DNA of 42,676 nucleotides from UBA7960 sp964348755 (GTDB taxonomy: Bacteria; Bacteroidota; Bacteroidia; Bacteroidales; UBA7960). Of the stretch, positions 16,428 to 24,239 are shown in pieces. Where the stretch lies: positions 1 to 42,676 of the forward strand of contig CAYGDW010000018.1 of the NCBI GenBank assembly GCA_964348755.1, read 5' to 3'. Below the pieces are notes generated by a model that had not been told where the DNA came from, ran no database searches, and saw nothing but the letters and a program-made list of their open reading frames with translations. The position numbers were made by a program, and so were the translations under genes. How positions within the stretch are numbered: position 1 is the first letter of the stretch; every line of letters begins with the position of its first letter.

Positions 16428-17435
16428 ATGGTGCTGCGGTTTTCTTATGCTTTTCGCGATGGGCTCCGATTGGCCAAAAGGTTGAAACCGTTGCGACTTT
16501 TGAATTTTTTGCTTTTCAAGGCCGGTATTTGGCTTAGCCGGCTTTCGGGCCGGGTTGTGGTGGCCGGAAGGGCATATTCGGTTTCGGCCGAAGTAGCTGG
16601 AATATGTAACCTGCGATGCCCCGGGTGTATGATTGGACGAGGTGAGACCCAGCGAAACAACAAGCTAATGACTACCTTGACTTTTAAGGCCATTGTTGAA
16701 CGGCACCGCAAACACTCGTTTTATTTAAACCTGTATTTTCAGGGCGAACCCTTTCTAAACCCCGAGTTACAGGATTTGGTTTCTGTTGCTTCGTCAAATG
16801 GTTTTTACACCTGTATATCAACAAACGGCCATTTTCTTGATGACCTGCGTTGCCGGGAGCTTATTCGGGCCGGACTTGACCGCGTGGTGGTTTCGCTCGA
16901 TGGCCTCGACCAGGAGTCGTATTCGTTTTACAGGATAGGCGGCAGCTTTCAAAAAGTGGTTTTGGGATTGGAAACCCTTGCTAAAACTCGTCGGGAAGAA
17001 AAAAGGCAAAACCCATTGATTGTTTTGCAGTTTTTGGTAAATCGCAAAAACGAAGGTCAAATTGGTGGTTTAAAGGAGTTTGCAGAGCAAATAGGTGCCG
17101 ATGTGCTCGAGCTTAAGAGTATGCAGGTTTACGATGAGCAAGGGGCCGATGCTTTTTTGCCATCGTTGGCGGGTTTTAACCGTTACCGGCAATGGCTCAA
17201 CGGTAAGCCGAAGTTTCTTCAACCAGGCACTGGCCCGTGCGGGCGCTTGTGGAGCCATGTGGTTTATACCGCCGATGGGGTTCAGGTCCCCTGCTGTTAC
17301 GACAAAATCCCGGAGCATCCCCTTGGAACAATTTCGGGCGAAGACCCATGGTTTTCGCCCGAAATGAATGCTTTCAGAAAACGGGTAATGGTTCGCCGCG
17401 AAGATACCGGCATTTGTTGCAATTGCGGCCGTTAG
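16428..17435 (+). CDS. Radical SAM protein with SPASM-type C-terminus
   Basis: This 335-residue protein has the radical SAM cluster motif CNLRCPGC (Cys60, Cys64, Cys67, spacing Cx3Cx2C). Further motifs are YFQGEPFLNPEL, ISTNGHFL and VVSLDGLDQESY, typical of the SAM barrel. The C-terminal region carries extra cysteines (about 271, 289-290, and 330, 331, 333 in GICCNCGR), consistent with an auxiliary Fe-S cluster of the SPASM/twitch type. SPASM proteins often modify peptides or proteins, but no precursor peptide was seen nearby and the substrate is unknown. The gene ends 4 bp from the convergent frr gene. Confidence 0.88.
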   Translation: MVLRFSYAFRDGLRLAKRLKPLRLLNFLLFKAGIWLSRLSGRVVVAGRAYSVSAEVAGICNLRCPGCMIGRGETQRNNKLMTTLTFKAIVERHRKHSFYLNLYFQGEPFLNPELQDLVSVASSNGFYTCISTNGHFLDDLRCRELIRAGLDRVVVSLDGLDQESYSFYRIGGSFQKVVLGLETLAKTRREEKRQNPLIVLQFLVNRKNEGQIGGLKEFAEQIGADVLELKSMQVYDEQGADAFLPSLAGFNRYRQWLNGKPKFLQPGTGPCGRLWSHVVYTADGVQVPCCYDKIPEHPLGTISGEDPWFSPEMNAFRKRVMVRREDTGICCNCGR

Positions 17436-17439
17436 CGTC

Positions 17440-18003
17440 CTATATGGTCATAATGTCGGCTTCTTTGGCCTCAACCAGCTTGTCAATCTTTGCAATAAAT
17501 TTGTTTGTGAGATCCTGAATGTCGGTTTCGAATTTCTTTACCAGGTCTTCGGGAACGCCTTCTTTTTGCAACTTTTTGGCGGCGTCGATGGCCTCACGGC
17601 GCGAGCCTCTTATCCCTACTTTGCTGTTTTCGGCCTCCTCTTTTGCTTTTTTCACCAGGTCCCGGCGGCGCTCTTCGGTAAGTGGTGGCACAACCACCCG
17701 AATAATGATTCCGTCGTTTTGGGGGTTAAAGCCAAGGTTGGCTGCCATAATTGCTTTTTCAATGGGTCCAAGCATGTTTTTTTCCCAGGGCTGAATTACT
17801 ATCGACCGGGGGTCGGGGGTGTTGATGTTCGAAATCTGCGTAAGCCTGGTTGGGGTGCCGTAGTAGTCAACCTTTACGCTGTCGAGCATTTGTGGGTTGG
17901 CCTTGCCGGCCCTGAGTTTCTGCAATTCGCGCTCAAGATGGCCAATGGCTTTGTCCATGCCCTCAACGGCTGCATCCATCAAAAAATCTAATTCTTCGTT
18001 CAT
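17440..18003 (-). CDS. frr: Ribosome recycling factor
   Basis: This 187-residue protein separates the ribosome from mRNA after termination together with EF-G. Family motifs are LRAGKANPQMLDSVKVDYYG, the ISNINTPDPRSIVIQPWE segment and the hinge region PPLTEERRRDLVKKAKEEAE. Length is standard. It follows pyrH by 47 bp on the same strand, the common pyrH-frr pairing. Confidence 0.98.
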   Translation of the reverse strand: MNEELDFLMDAAVEGMDKAIGHLERELQKLRAGKANPQMLDSVKVDYYGTPTRLTQISNINTPDPRSIVIQPWEKNMLGPIEKAIMAANLGFNPQNDGIIIRVVVPPLTEERRRDLVKKAKEEAENSKVGIRGSRREAIDAAKKLQKEGVPEDLVKKFETDIQDLTNKFIAKIDKLVEAKEADIMTI

Positions 18004-18050
18004 GACAACTCGGTTTTTTACTGTTTTTTGGTCAGTTGCAAAAATAAGAA

Positions 18051-18764
18051 TTAATTTGAAACGAGGGTACCCGCCGGTTTATGGTCAATAAGCATTTGTG
18101 CCAGTATGCCTTTTTGGGTTATGTTAAAAACAATTATGGGTACATTATTTTCCTGGCAAAGGGTAAAAGCGGTAAGGTCCATAACGCGCAGGTTCTGGCG
18201 GTAAGCCTGTTCAAAGGTAATGTGGCTGTATTTTACTGCGTTTGGGTCTTTTTCGGGGTCGGCTGTATATACTCCGTCCACTCTGGTACCTTTCAATATC
18301 ACTTCGGCTTTAATTTCTACTGCGCGCAGTGCGGCAGCCGAGTCTGTGGTAAAAAATGGGTTTCCGGTTCCGCCAGCCATAATCACCACCTGTCCGGCCT
18401 CGAGCAGAGCAATGGCCTTGCGGGAGTTCATCTTTTTACAAATTGGTTCAACAGGGATTCCCGAAAGCACCGTGGTAGCCACGCCCATTGCTTCAAGGGC
18501 TGTTTGCAGGGCCATGCTGTTAATAATGGTAGCCAGCATACCCATATAGTCCCCCTGCACGCGGTCAACGCCTTTGCCGGCTCCCTGCATGCCCCTGAAA
18601 ATGTTTCCACCTCCGAGCACAACCCCGACCTGAATGCCGCTTTGGGCTATCATGCTAATCTGCAGGGCATACTCGTGGAGAATGGCGTGGTCAATACCAA
18701 GTGTGCCCGGGCCAGCAAGCGATTCTCCGCTGAGCTTCAGCAATATTCTTTTGTAATGATGCAT
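18051..18764 (-). CDS. pyrH: UMP kinase
   Basis: This 237-residue amino-acid-kinase-family enzyme phosphorylates UMP to UDP. Motifs are RILLKLSGESLAG at the N-terminus, VVLGGGNIFRG, GDYMGMLATIINSMALQ, and GTGNPFFTTDSAAALRA. It lies downstream of tsf but is separated from it by a strong terminator, so it probably has its own promoter and is co-transcribed with frr. Confidence 0.98.
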   Translation of the reverse strand: MHHYKRILLKLSGESLAGPGTLGIDHAILHEYALQISMIAQSGIQVGVVLGGGNIFRGMQGAGKGVDRVQGDYMGMLATIINSMALQTALEAMGVATTVLSGIPVEPICKKMNSRKAIALLEAGQVVIMAGGTGNPFFTTDSAAALRAVEIKAEVILKGTRVDGVYTADPEKDPNAVKYSHITFEQAYRQNLRVMDLTAFTLCQENNVPIIVFNITQKGILAQMLIDHKPAGTLVSN

Positions 18765-18829
18765 TTGCGTTGTTTTTGTGTTTTTGCAAGTTTAAGGTTT
18801 TTTTCAACTATAATTATGGGCCGCCTGAT

Positions 18830-18860
18830 AAAAAAAGGGAGCACAGAAAACTGTACTCCC
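18830..18860 (-). terminator. Rho-independent terminator after tsf
   Basis: On the minus strand, arms GGGAGTACAG and CTGTGCTCCC (one G-U pair possible) enclose a TTTT loop and are followed directly by seven T. This is a textbook intrinsic terminator 22 bp past the tsf stop codon. Confidence 0.88.
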
Positions 18861-18882
18861 TAAAGTTTTGTTCCGGTTTTAA

Positions 18883-19719
18883 TTACTGCCCGAGGGCCAG
18901 ACGCTTAAAAGCCGACACAGTAAGGTCTTTGTTGGCTTCGGCAAGCATTTGCCTAACGGTTTTCTTTCCGTCTTTAATAAATTCCTGATTGAGCAGGGTG
19001 CTGTCCTTAAAGAATTTGTTGAGTTTGCCAATTGCAATTTTTTCAACCATTTCTTCGGGTTTGCCTTCCTGCCGGGCCAGTTCTTTGCCTATTTCAATTT
19101 CTTTATCAACAATTTTCTGATTCACATCGTCTTTGTCGATAGCCACTGGCGACATGGCTGCGATCTGCATTACCACATCTTTGCCAATTTGCTCAATGTC
19201 GGCTACATTGACCAGGTTCAGGGTTGCAACAGAAGCAACGCGGTTTCCAGGATGAATGTAAGCAAAAGCTCGTGCTCCCTCAATTACGTCGAAGTGCGAG
19301 ATTTCAAGTTTTTCGCCGGTCTTGCCAATCATGTCGGTGAGGTTTTCTTCAACGCTGCGTCCGTTCATATCGGCTGCTTTCAACTCATCGAGGTTGGCAC
19401 AGTTCTTATCTACCCCCAGATTGAGAAGGGCTTTGGTAAAATCAACTATTTCCTGGTTTTTAGCCACGAAATCGGTTTCGCAGTTGAGCATGATAATAGC
19501 GGCTTTGGTGGCGCTTTGATTGGTTTTTGCAAGCACTACGCCTTCGTTGGCTTCGCGGTCGGCACGGCTGTTGGCTACCTTTTGGCCCTTCTTGCGAAGT
19601 ATCTCAATGGCCTGTTCAAAATCGCCTTCGGCTTCAACAAGCGCCTTTTTGCAGTCCATCATTCCTGCACCAGTTTGTTGGCGCAGTTTGTTAACCTCTG
19701 CAGCAGTTATATTTGCCAT
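18883..19719 (-). CDS. tsf: Elongation factor Ts
   Basis: This 278-residue nucleotide exchange factor for EF-Tu has the N-terminal UBA-like signature VNKLRQQTGAGMMDCKKAL, the core motif LNCETDFVAKN and the downstream AFAYIHPGNRVA. Length is normal. It follows rpsB by 30 bp and closes the rplM-rpsI-rpsB-tsf unit, ending in an intrinsic terminator. Confidence 0.98.
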   Translation of the reverse strand: MANITAAEVNKLRQQTGAGMMDCKKALVEAEGDFEQAIEILRKKGQKVANSRADREANEGVVLAKTNQSATKAAIIMLNCETDFVAKNQEIVDFTKALLNLGVDKNCANLDELKAADMNGRSVEENLTDMIGKTGEKLEISHFDVIEGARAFAYIHPGNRVASVATLNLVNVADIEQIGKDVVMQIAAMSPVAIDKDDVNQKIVDKEIEIGKELARQEGKPEEMVEKIAIGKLNKFFKDSTLLNQEFIKDGKKTVRQMLAEANKDLTVSAFKRLALGQ

Positions 19720-19749
19720 GGTGAGTTATCTTAATGTTAAGTTATTTTA

Positions 19750-20655
19750 TTACAATCTTGGTCTTTTGGCCTGTGGCTTCTTAATGGGTGCTGCTTTAGG
19801 CCCTTTTGGGGTTTTTGATTCCTCCTCTTCGATTTTTACTTTCTTGAGGGCCAAAGCCTTGCGAATTGCTGCCTCGTTTTCCTCCTCTGAGGTTCCGGCT
19901 TCAATGGCCAGCATATCAACATCCGCATCAATATCATCCTCCTCGTCGCCAACCTTGTCTTTTTCAACCTTGCGTTCTTCCATGCCTTCCTGAATGGCTT
20001 CAACCATTAGCTTTACAATGACATGAATTGACTTTGAAGCGTCGTCGTTGGCGGGTATTGGGAAGTCAATTTCATTTGGGTTTGCGTTGGTATCGACAAT
20101 TGCGAAAGTGGGAATGTTGAGCTTGCGGGCTTCGGCCACAGCAATGTGCTCTTTGCAAATATCAACAACAAACACGGCCGATGGCAAACGATTCAGGTCG
20201 GAAATGCTTCCGAGCTGTTTTTCGAGTTTTGCGCGCTCGCGGGTTATCTGCAGGCGCTCTCTTTTCGACATATTGTCGAAGGTGCCGTCAGTTTCCATTT
20301 TGTCGATGGTTGCCATTTTCTTTACCGCCTTGCGTATGGTTGCAAAGTTGGTAAGCATACCTCCGGGCCACCTTTCGGTTACATAGGGCATGTTTACTTG
20401 TTTTACCAGGCTGGCTACCACTTCTTTGGCCTGTTTCTTGGTGGCCACAAATAGTATTTTTTTGCCCGATTTGGCAACCTGTTTAATTGCTGAAGCGGCC
20501 TCATCAATTTTGGCGATGGTTTTGTTGAGGTCGATAATGTGTATGCCATTGCGTTCCATGAAGATATAGGGAGCCATATTGGGGTTCCACTTTCTTCTTA
20601 AATGACCGAAATGTACACCAGCTTCTAATAATTCGTTATAATTGGTTCTTGCCAT
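19750..20655 (-). CDS. rpsB: 30S ribosomal protein S2 with long charged C-terminal tail
   Basis: This 301-residue protein contains the complete S2 core: LLEAGVHFGHLRRKWNPNMAPYIF, the motif KKILFVATKKQAK, RWPGGMLTNF and IVDTNANPNEIDFPIPANDDA. The core ends near residue 230. The last ~70 residues form a low-complexity tail, acidic first (DEEDDIDADVD) and then Lys/Pro-rich (KGPKAAPIKKPQAKRPRL). E. coli S2 is about 60 residues shorter. The tail is probably disordered and surface-exposed. Confidence 0.97.
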   Translation of the reverse strand: MARTNYNELLEAGVHFGHLRRKWNPNMAPYIFMERNGIHIIDLNKTIAKIDEAASAIKQVAKSGKKILFVATKKQAKEVVASLVKQVNMPYVTERWPGGMLTNFATIRKAVKKMATIDKMETDGTFDNMSKRERLQITRERAKLEKQLGSISDLNRLPSAVFVVDICKEHIAVAEARKLNIPTFAIVDTNANPNEIDFPIPANDDASKSIHVIVKLMVEAIQEGMEERKVEKDKVGDEEDDIDADVDMLAIEAGTSEEENEAAIRKALALKKVKIEEEESKTPKGPKAAPIKKPQAKRPRL

Positions 20656-20685
20656 GATGTAAGGTAAATTGTCAGAAAAAAATTT

Positions 20686-21072
20686 TTAACGTTTACTGAA
20701 CTGGAATCTTTTGCGGGCTTTCTTTTGGCCAGGCTTTTTGCGCTCAACCATGCGCGGGTCGCGACGCAACAGTCCTTTTTCCTTGAGCGGGGGGCGAAGC
20801 TCCGGGCTGATTTCAATCAGGGCCTTGGATATTGCTAGCCTGAGGGCTTCGGCCTGGCCTTTAAATCCACCACCATCCAGATTAACGTTTACATCGTACT
20901 TGCCTTCATTGTTTGTAATAATAAAAGGCTGGTTTACAATATACTGCAGGATGCCCGTGGGAAAATATTCTTTGTAGTCCTTTTTGTTAATGGTGATCTG
21001 GCCATTGCCGGGTTTCATGTAAATGCGGGCAACAGCGGTTTTCCTTCTGCCGGAGTTGTTGATTACTTCCAT
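20686..21072 (-). CDS. rpsI: 30S ribosomal protein S9
   Basis: This 128-residue protein shows the S9 signatures SGRRKTAVARIYMKPG, GGGFKGQAEALRLAISKAL and the basic C-terminal tail ending KKARKRFQFSKR, which reaches the P-site tRNA in other bacteria. It starts 2 bp after the rplM stop codon, the conserved rplM-rpsI pairing. Confidence 0.98.
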   Translation of the reverse strand: MEVINNSGRRKTAVARIYMKPGNGQITINKKDYKEYFPTGILQYIVNQPFIITNNEGKYDVNVNLDGGGFKGQAEALRLAISKALIEISPELRPPLKEKGLLRRDPRMVERKKPGQKKARKRFQFSKR

Positions 21073-21074
21073 GT

Positions 21075-21530
21075 TTACTTCATTGTGTTAAGGTTGATTT
21101 GCTGGGGTTGCTGCGCCTGGTGCGGATGCTCGCTGCCGGCATATACATAAAGATTACCAAAAATGGCACGACCCAAACGGTTTTTAGGAAGCATACCCTT
21201 TACAGCAACCTCTATCATTGAAGCAGGCTTTTTGGCCATCATCTGGCGGGCAGTGGTAAACCGCTGGCCTCCCGGATAACCCGTGTGCCGGACATATTCT
21301 TTCTGGTCCCACTTGGCTCCGCTGAGCTGAATCTTATCTGCATTGATTACAACTACATTGTCGCCGCAATCAGCATGAGGAGTGAAATTGGCCTTGTGTT
21401 TGCCCCTAATGATTTTTGCAACCTTAGAAGCCAAACGGCCAAGTATCTGGTTCTCTGCATCAACTAGAATCCACTCCTTTTGAGCAGTTTCTTTATTGGC
21501 AGATATGGTTTTATAACTTAATGTGTTCAT
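21075..21530 (-). CDS. rplM: 50S ribosomal protein L13
   Basis: This 151-residue protein has the L13 signatures WILVDAENQILGRLASKVAK, HADCGDNVVVINA and MLPKNRLGRAIFGNLYVYAG. It is first in the rplM-rpsI-rpsB-tsf unit. Two Bacteroidota-type promoters lie upstream (21594-21624 and 21701-21730), with a hairpin between them. Confidence 0.98.
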   Translation of the reverse strand: MNTLSYKTISANKETAQKEWILVDAENQILGRLASKVAKIIRGKHKANFTPHADCGDNVVVINADKIQLSGAKWDQKEYVRHTGYPGGQRFTTARQMMAKKPASMIEVAVKGMLPKNRLGRAIFGNLYVYAGSEHPHQAQQPQQINLNTMK

Positions 21531-21593
21531 TTGCTCAACTTAATTTGCTGTACTTGACTTTTTATAAAACAAACTCCCTCTGAAAAGGGGGTG

Positions 21594-21624
21594 CAAAACT
21601 AAGATTAATTTTCGGCACCGGCAA
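21594..21624 (-). promoter_or_regulatory. Promoter P2 of the rplM cluster
   Basis: The minus strand reads TTG (21624-21622), 20 bp of spacer, then TAGTTTTG (21601-21594). This fits the Bacteroidota TTG-N19/20-TAnnTTTG promoter. The start site would be near 21588, giving a leader of about 58 nt. Confidence 0.6.
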
Positions 21625-21660
21625 GTTTATTAACAACTTGTTGTTGATAAATTTTACCGG
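21618..21660 (-). promoter_or_regulatory. Stem-loop in the long rplM leader
   Basis: Arms CCGG...CCGG (21618-21621 and 21657-21660) enclose further pairing of TTTAT with ATAAA and AACAA with TTGTT, forming a long imperfect hairpin. It lies downstream of P1 and upstream of P2, so only P1 transcripts contain it. A regulatory role, for example r-protein feedback, is possible but unproven. Confidence 0.35.
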
Positions 21661-21700
21661 GTATATGTTTGATAATAAAACGGGCTCAAAATTCAGGGTG

Positions 21701-21730
21701 CAAAGATAAGCATAATAATATTCCGAACAA
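21701..21730 (-). promoter_or_regulatory. Promoter P1 of the rplM cluster
   Basis: The minus strand reads TTG (21730-21728), a 19-bp spacer, then TATCTTTG (21708-21701). This is an excellent match to the Bacteroidota housekeeping promoter. The leader would be about 165 nt long. Confidence 0.68.
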
Positions 21731-21906
21731 GGTGTGTTCAGAAAAAAGTAAATGTTTGTCAATTAATTAATTGGGCAAACTTTATTTTTTTCAGCTTGTG
21801 ATTATTGTGGTTGGCAATGTTGCCCTCGGGGAAGTTAATTGGCTTGCCTTGACAGCTTATTTAACCTAATTTTTAGAAATTATCAAACAGGTGTTTTTTA
21901 AAAAAG

Positions 21907-21914
21907 TAATTTTG
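21907..21914 (+). promoter_or_regulatory. Putative -7 element of the DUF4105 gene
   Basis: TAATTTTG matches TAnnTTTG and ends 15 bp before the ATG at 21930. No TTG is found at the expected upstream distance, so the -33 half is weak. The leader would be about 10 nt. Confidence 0.4.
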
Positions 21915-21929
21915 TAAAAAATTTTTTCT

Positions 21930-23114
21930 ATGAAAAGGGATTTAATTGTATGGCTGCTGATTGTATATGCCGGTTCTTTTGGCGCAAGCCTTGCCCAGGC
22001 TCAGTTATCATCGCAGGCAAAAATTTCTTTGCTAACGGCCACTCCCGGCGGAGAACTTTATTCGGTGTTTGGGCACAGTGCCCTTAGGGTATCAGATCCT
22101 GAAACCGGCATTGATGAAGTTTATAACTACGGCACTTTCGATTTCGATACGCCAAACTTTTATATGAAATTTATTAGAGGGAAACTGCTTTACAAGCTTT
22201 CTGTTACCTCGTTTGAGGTGTTTTTGCACGATTATCGTATTGAGGGCAGGGGCGTGTCGGAACAGGTTCTAAACCTTAACCATGATGAGAAGCAGCGAAT
22301 TTATATTTTTTTGCTGGAAAACCGCCAGCCAGGCAATGAGTATTATCTCTATGATTTTTTCTTTGACAACTGTGCCACGCGCATACGCGATGTGGTTGAT
22401 ATGCACATTAAGCCCGACTGGGGAGATGATCCGTTTCCAGAGTATAACAGGTCATTTCGCGATATGCTCGGGCCCTACCTTTCGGGCAAGCCCTGGGCCC
22501 AATTTGGCGTTGACCTGGCCCTTGGCCTGCCAAGCGACCGCCGGGCGAGCCCATGGCAGTATATGTTTTTGCCCGACGAAATGTTTTTCGCATTTGCTCA
22601 GGCGCGCAACAGCAGCGGTGTTGCGCTTGTTGAGCAAAATAACCTGGTACTTGAAGAAACCTTCGTGAAACAAGAGCCTTTTTTTATTACGCCAGGAGTA
22701 GTAGCCTGGATTTTGTTTGCCTTTGGGTTGCTTTCGCTGGCTAAATCGCGCATTGCCAGGGTTTTTGACAAGCTATTCTTTTCATTGCTGGGCATTGCCG
22801 GATTGGTAATTCTCTTTATTTGGTTTATTTCTGACCACGAGGCAACCAATGCCAATCTAAACCTGCTTTGGGCATTGCCAACGCACCTTTATTTTATTTT
22901 TAAGGCCAGTATGATTTACCCAATCGGAATCCCGCGGCATTACTTCAAGTTTGTTTTTTATATTAATGTTGGAATGATATTGTTCTGGCCAATTTTGCCA
23001 CAGGCATTTCACATGGCGTTTTTGCCAATAATATTACTTTCGGCCATAAAGTCATTTCTTTACGGATATGGCGACACCTGGAAACGACTGCCCATGTTTC
23101 GGCGGCTCCGGTAA
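21930..23114 (+). CDS. DUF4105 (Lnb N-terminal periplasmic-type) membrane protein
   Basis: This 394-residue protein starts with a signal peptide (cleavage near ASLAQAQ, residue 24), then an extracytoplasmic domain of about 220 residues, then four or five C-terminal membrane spans (about residues 250-390). The soluble part has the DUF4105 hallmarks YSVFGHSALRV, YNYGTFDFDTPNFY and FFFDNCATRIRD. The invariant-looking His (GHS) and Cys (DNC) suggest a thiol-hydrolase-like active site, which is inference. The family is widespread in Bacteroidota and lacks a settled function. It stands alone, divergent from the ribosomal cluster. Confidence 0.85.
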   Translation: MKRDLIVWLLIVYAGSFGASLAQAQLSSQAKISLLTATPGGELYSVFGHSALRVSDPETGIDEVYNYGTFDFDTPNFYMKFIRGKLLYKLSVTSFEVFLHDYRIEGRGVSEQVLNLNHDEKQRIYIFLLENRQPGNEYYLYDFFFDNCATRIRDVVDMHIKPDWGDDPFPEYNRSFRDMLGPYLSGKPWAQFGVDLALGLPSDRRASPWQYMFLPDEMFFAFAQARNSSGVALVEQNNLVLEETFVKQEPFFITPGVVAWILFAFGLLSLAKSRIARVFDKLFFSLLGIAGLVILFIWFISDHEATNANLNLLWALPTHLYFIFKASMIYPIGIPRHYFKFVFYINVGMILFWPILPQAFHMAFLPIILLSAIKSFLYGYGDTWKRLPMFRRLR

Positions 23115-23268
23115 AAAATTTCTAGGATTATTAGATATATAGCCTGCATTGCTGTTTATGGCACGTTGGCACCCAAGCATTGATTGCTCCACAATAGGCG
23201 CCTTGTTAATGTATAGAAGAGAAAAAAACAGAGCATACCGTTTTTGAGAAACCTTAAAAGTACGTGTT

Positions 23269-24192
23269 ATGGTAAATGGAATACACCACGTTACCGCAAT
23301 GACGGCCAACATCAGGAAAAATATTCGGTTTTATACTGAGATTCTGGGTCTGCGGTTTGTAAAAAGGACGGTGAATTTTGAAAGTCCTGACACCTGGCAC
23401 TTTTATTTTGGCAATCAGTCAGGCCAACCTGGCACAATCATAAGTTTTTCTCCATTTGCCGGGATGCCGCGCGGCCAGTCGGGTGTGGGTTCGGCCAGCG
23501 TTACTGGCTTTTCGGTAGGGATCAACTCGCTGGAGTTTTGGCGGAAACGGCTAAAGGAGTACCAGATTGAAATGCGCGGCCCATTTCACCGGTTCAATGA
23601 AAACTGCATTTCGTTTCACGACCCGGATGGTATGGAGCTTGAGTTGGTGGCAAGCCCAAATGACATCAGGCAAGGAATTGAAACTCCCGGCATAAGCAAG
23701 GAGAATGCTATTAAAGGCTTCAGCCACGTTGAGCTGACCTGCAGCATTGCCGACAAGACCGCCTTTTTCTTTGTCAATGTTTTGGAGCACAAAAGGTATT
23801 CAGAAGAAAACGATCGCTTAAGGCTATACTCGGGCGAAGCGCAGCCCGGGCATTTTGTCGATATGGTTTCGCGGTCTTCATCGCCTTTGCACAAGGGTGG
23901 TATAGGCACGGTGCATCATATTGCATTGACAACTCCCGATTTCGAAACCCTTAAAATAATGAAGGAGCGCATAAGCAAGTCAGGCATTCAGGTTTCGCCG
24001 GTGGTTGACCATCATTATTTTAAATCAATCAACTTCAGGGAGCCAGGCGGGGTGCTTATTGAAATTTCGACTCCTGGCCCGGGCTTTTTGGTTGACGAAA
24101 CCCCCGAAACCCTTGGCCAAAGACTTTGTTTGCCGCCATGGCTTGAGCCGGAGCGCACCAAAATTGAAAGCATTCTTCCGCTGGTAGATTAA
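23269..24192 (+). CDS. VOC-family (glyoxalase/ring-cleaving dioxygenase-like) protein
   Basis: This 307-residue protein is built of two vicinal-oxygen-chelate halves. The first begins NGIHHVTAMTANIRKNIRFY and the second begins GFSHVELTC, with GTVHHIALTTPDF near residue 214 and VLIEISTPGPGF near 262. Candidate metal ligands are the His of GIHHVT, the His of VHHIALTT and the Glu of VLIEIS. Length and order match proteins annotated as ring-cleaving dioxygenases (MhqA/MhqO-like), often linked to quinone or electrophile stress. The substrate is unknown. No aromatic-degradation genes are nearby. Confidence 0.85.
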   Translation: MVNGIHHVTAMTANIRKNIRFYTEILGLRFVKRTVNFESPDTWHFYFGNQSGQPGTIISFSPFAGMPRGQSGVGSASVTGFSVGINSLEFWRKRLKEYQIEMRGPFHRFNENCISFHDPDGMELELVASPNDIRQGIETPGISKENAIKGFSHVELTCSIADKTAFFFVNVLEHKRYSEENDRLRLYSGEAQPGHFVDMVSRSSSPLHKGGIGTVHHIALTTPDFETLKIMKERISKSGIQVSPVVDHHYFKSINFREPGGVLIEISTPGPGFLVDETPETLGQRLCLPPWLEPERTKIESILPLVD

Positions 24193-24196
24193 AAAA

Positions 24197-24217
24197 GCCA
24201 CCCCAACCCGGGGCGGC
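24197..24217. terminator. Bidirectional terminator between convergent genes
   Basis: Arms GCCACCCC and GGGGCGGC enclose a 5-nt centre. On the minus strand the single mismatch becomes a G-U pair and six T follow. On the plus strand TTTTA follows. It lies between the VOC gene and the last gene of the minus-strand locus, and can serve both. Confidence 0.78.
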
Positions 24218-24239
24218 TTTTACTGATAATGCGAAAAAT

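Larger units (their letters stand above)
21531..21929. other. Divergent promoter region between rplM and the DUF4105 gene
   Basis: The 399-bp gap holds no gene. It contains two promoters for the ribosomal cluster, a hairpin in the longer leader and a -7 element for the plus-strand gene, each listed separately. A region around 21730-21900 has no further recognisable element. Confidence 0.6.

Noticed and set aside
17433..17442. Terminator between the convergent radical SAM and frr genes
   Set aside because: Only 4 bp separate the two stop codons, and no hairpin with a T-run was seen there.
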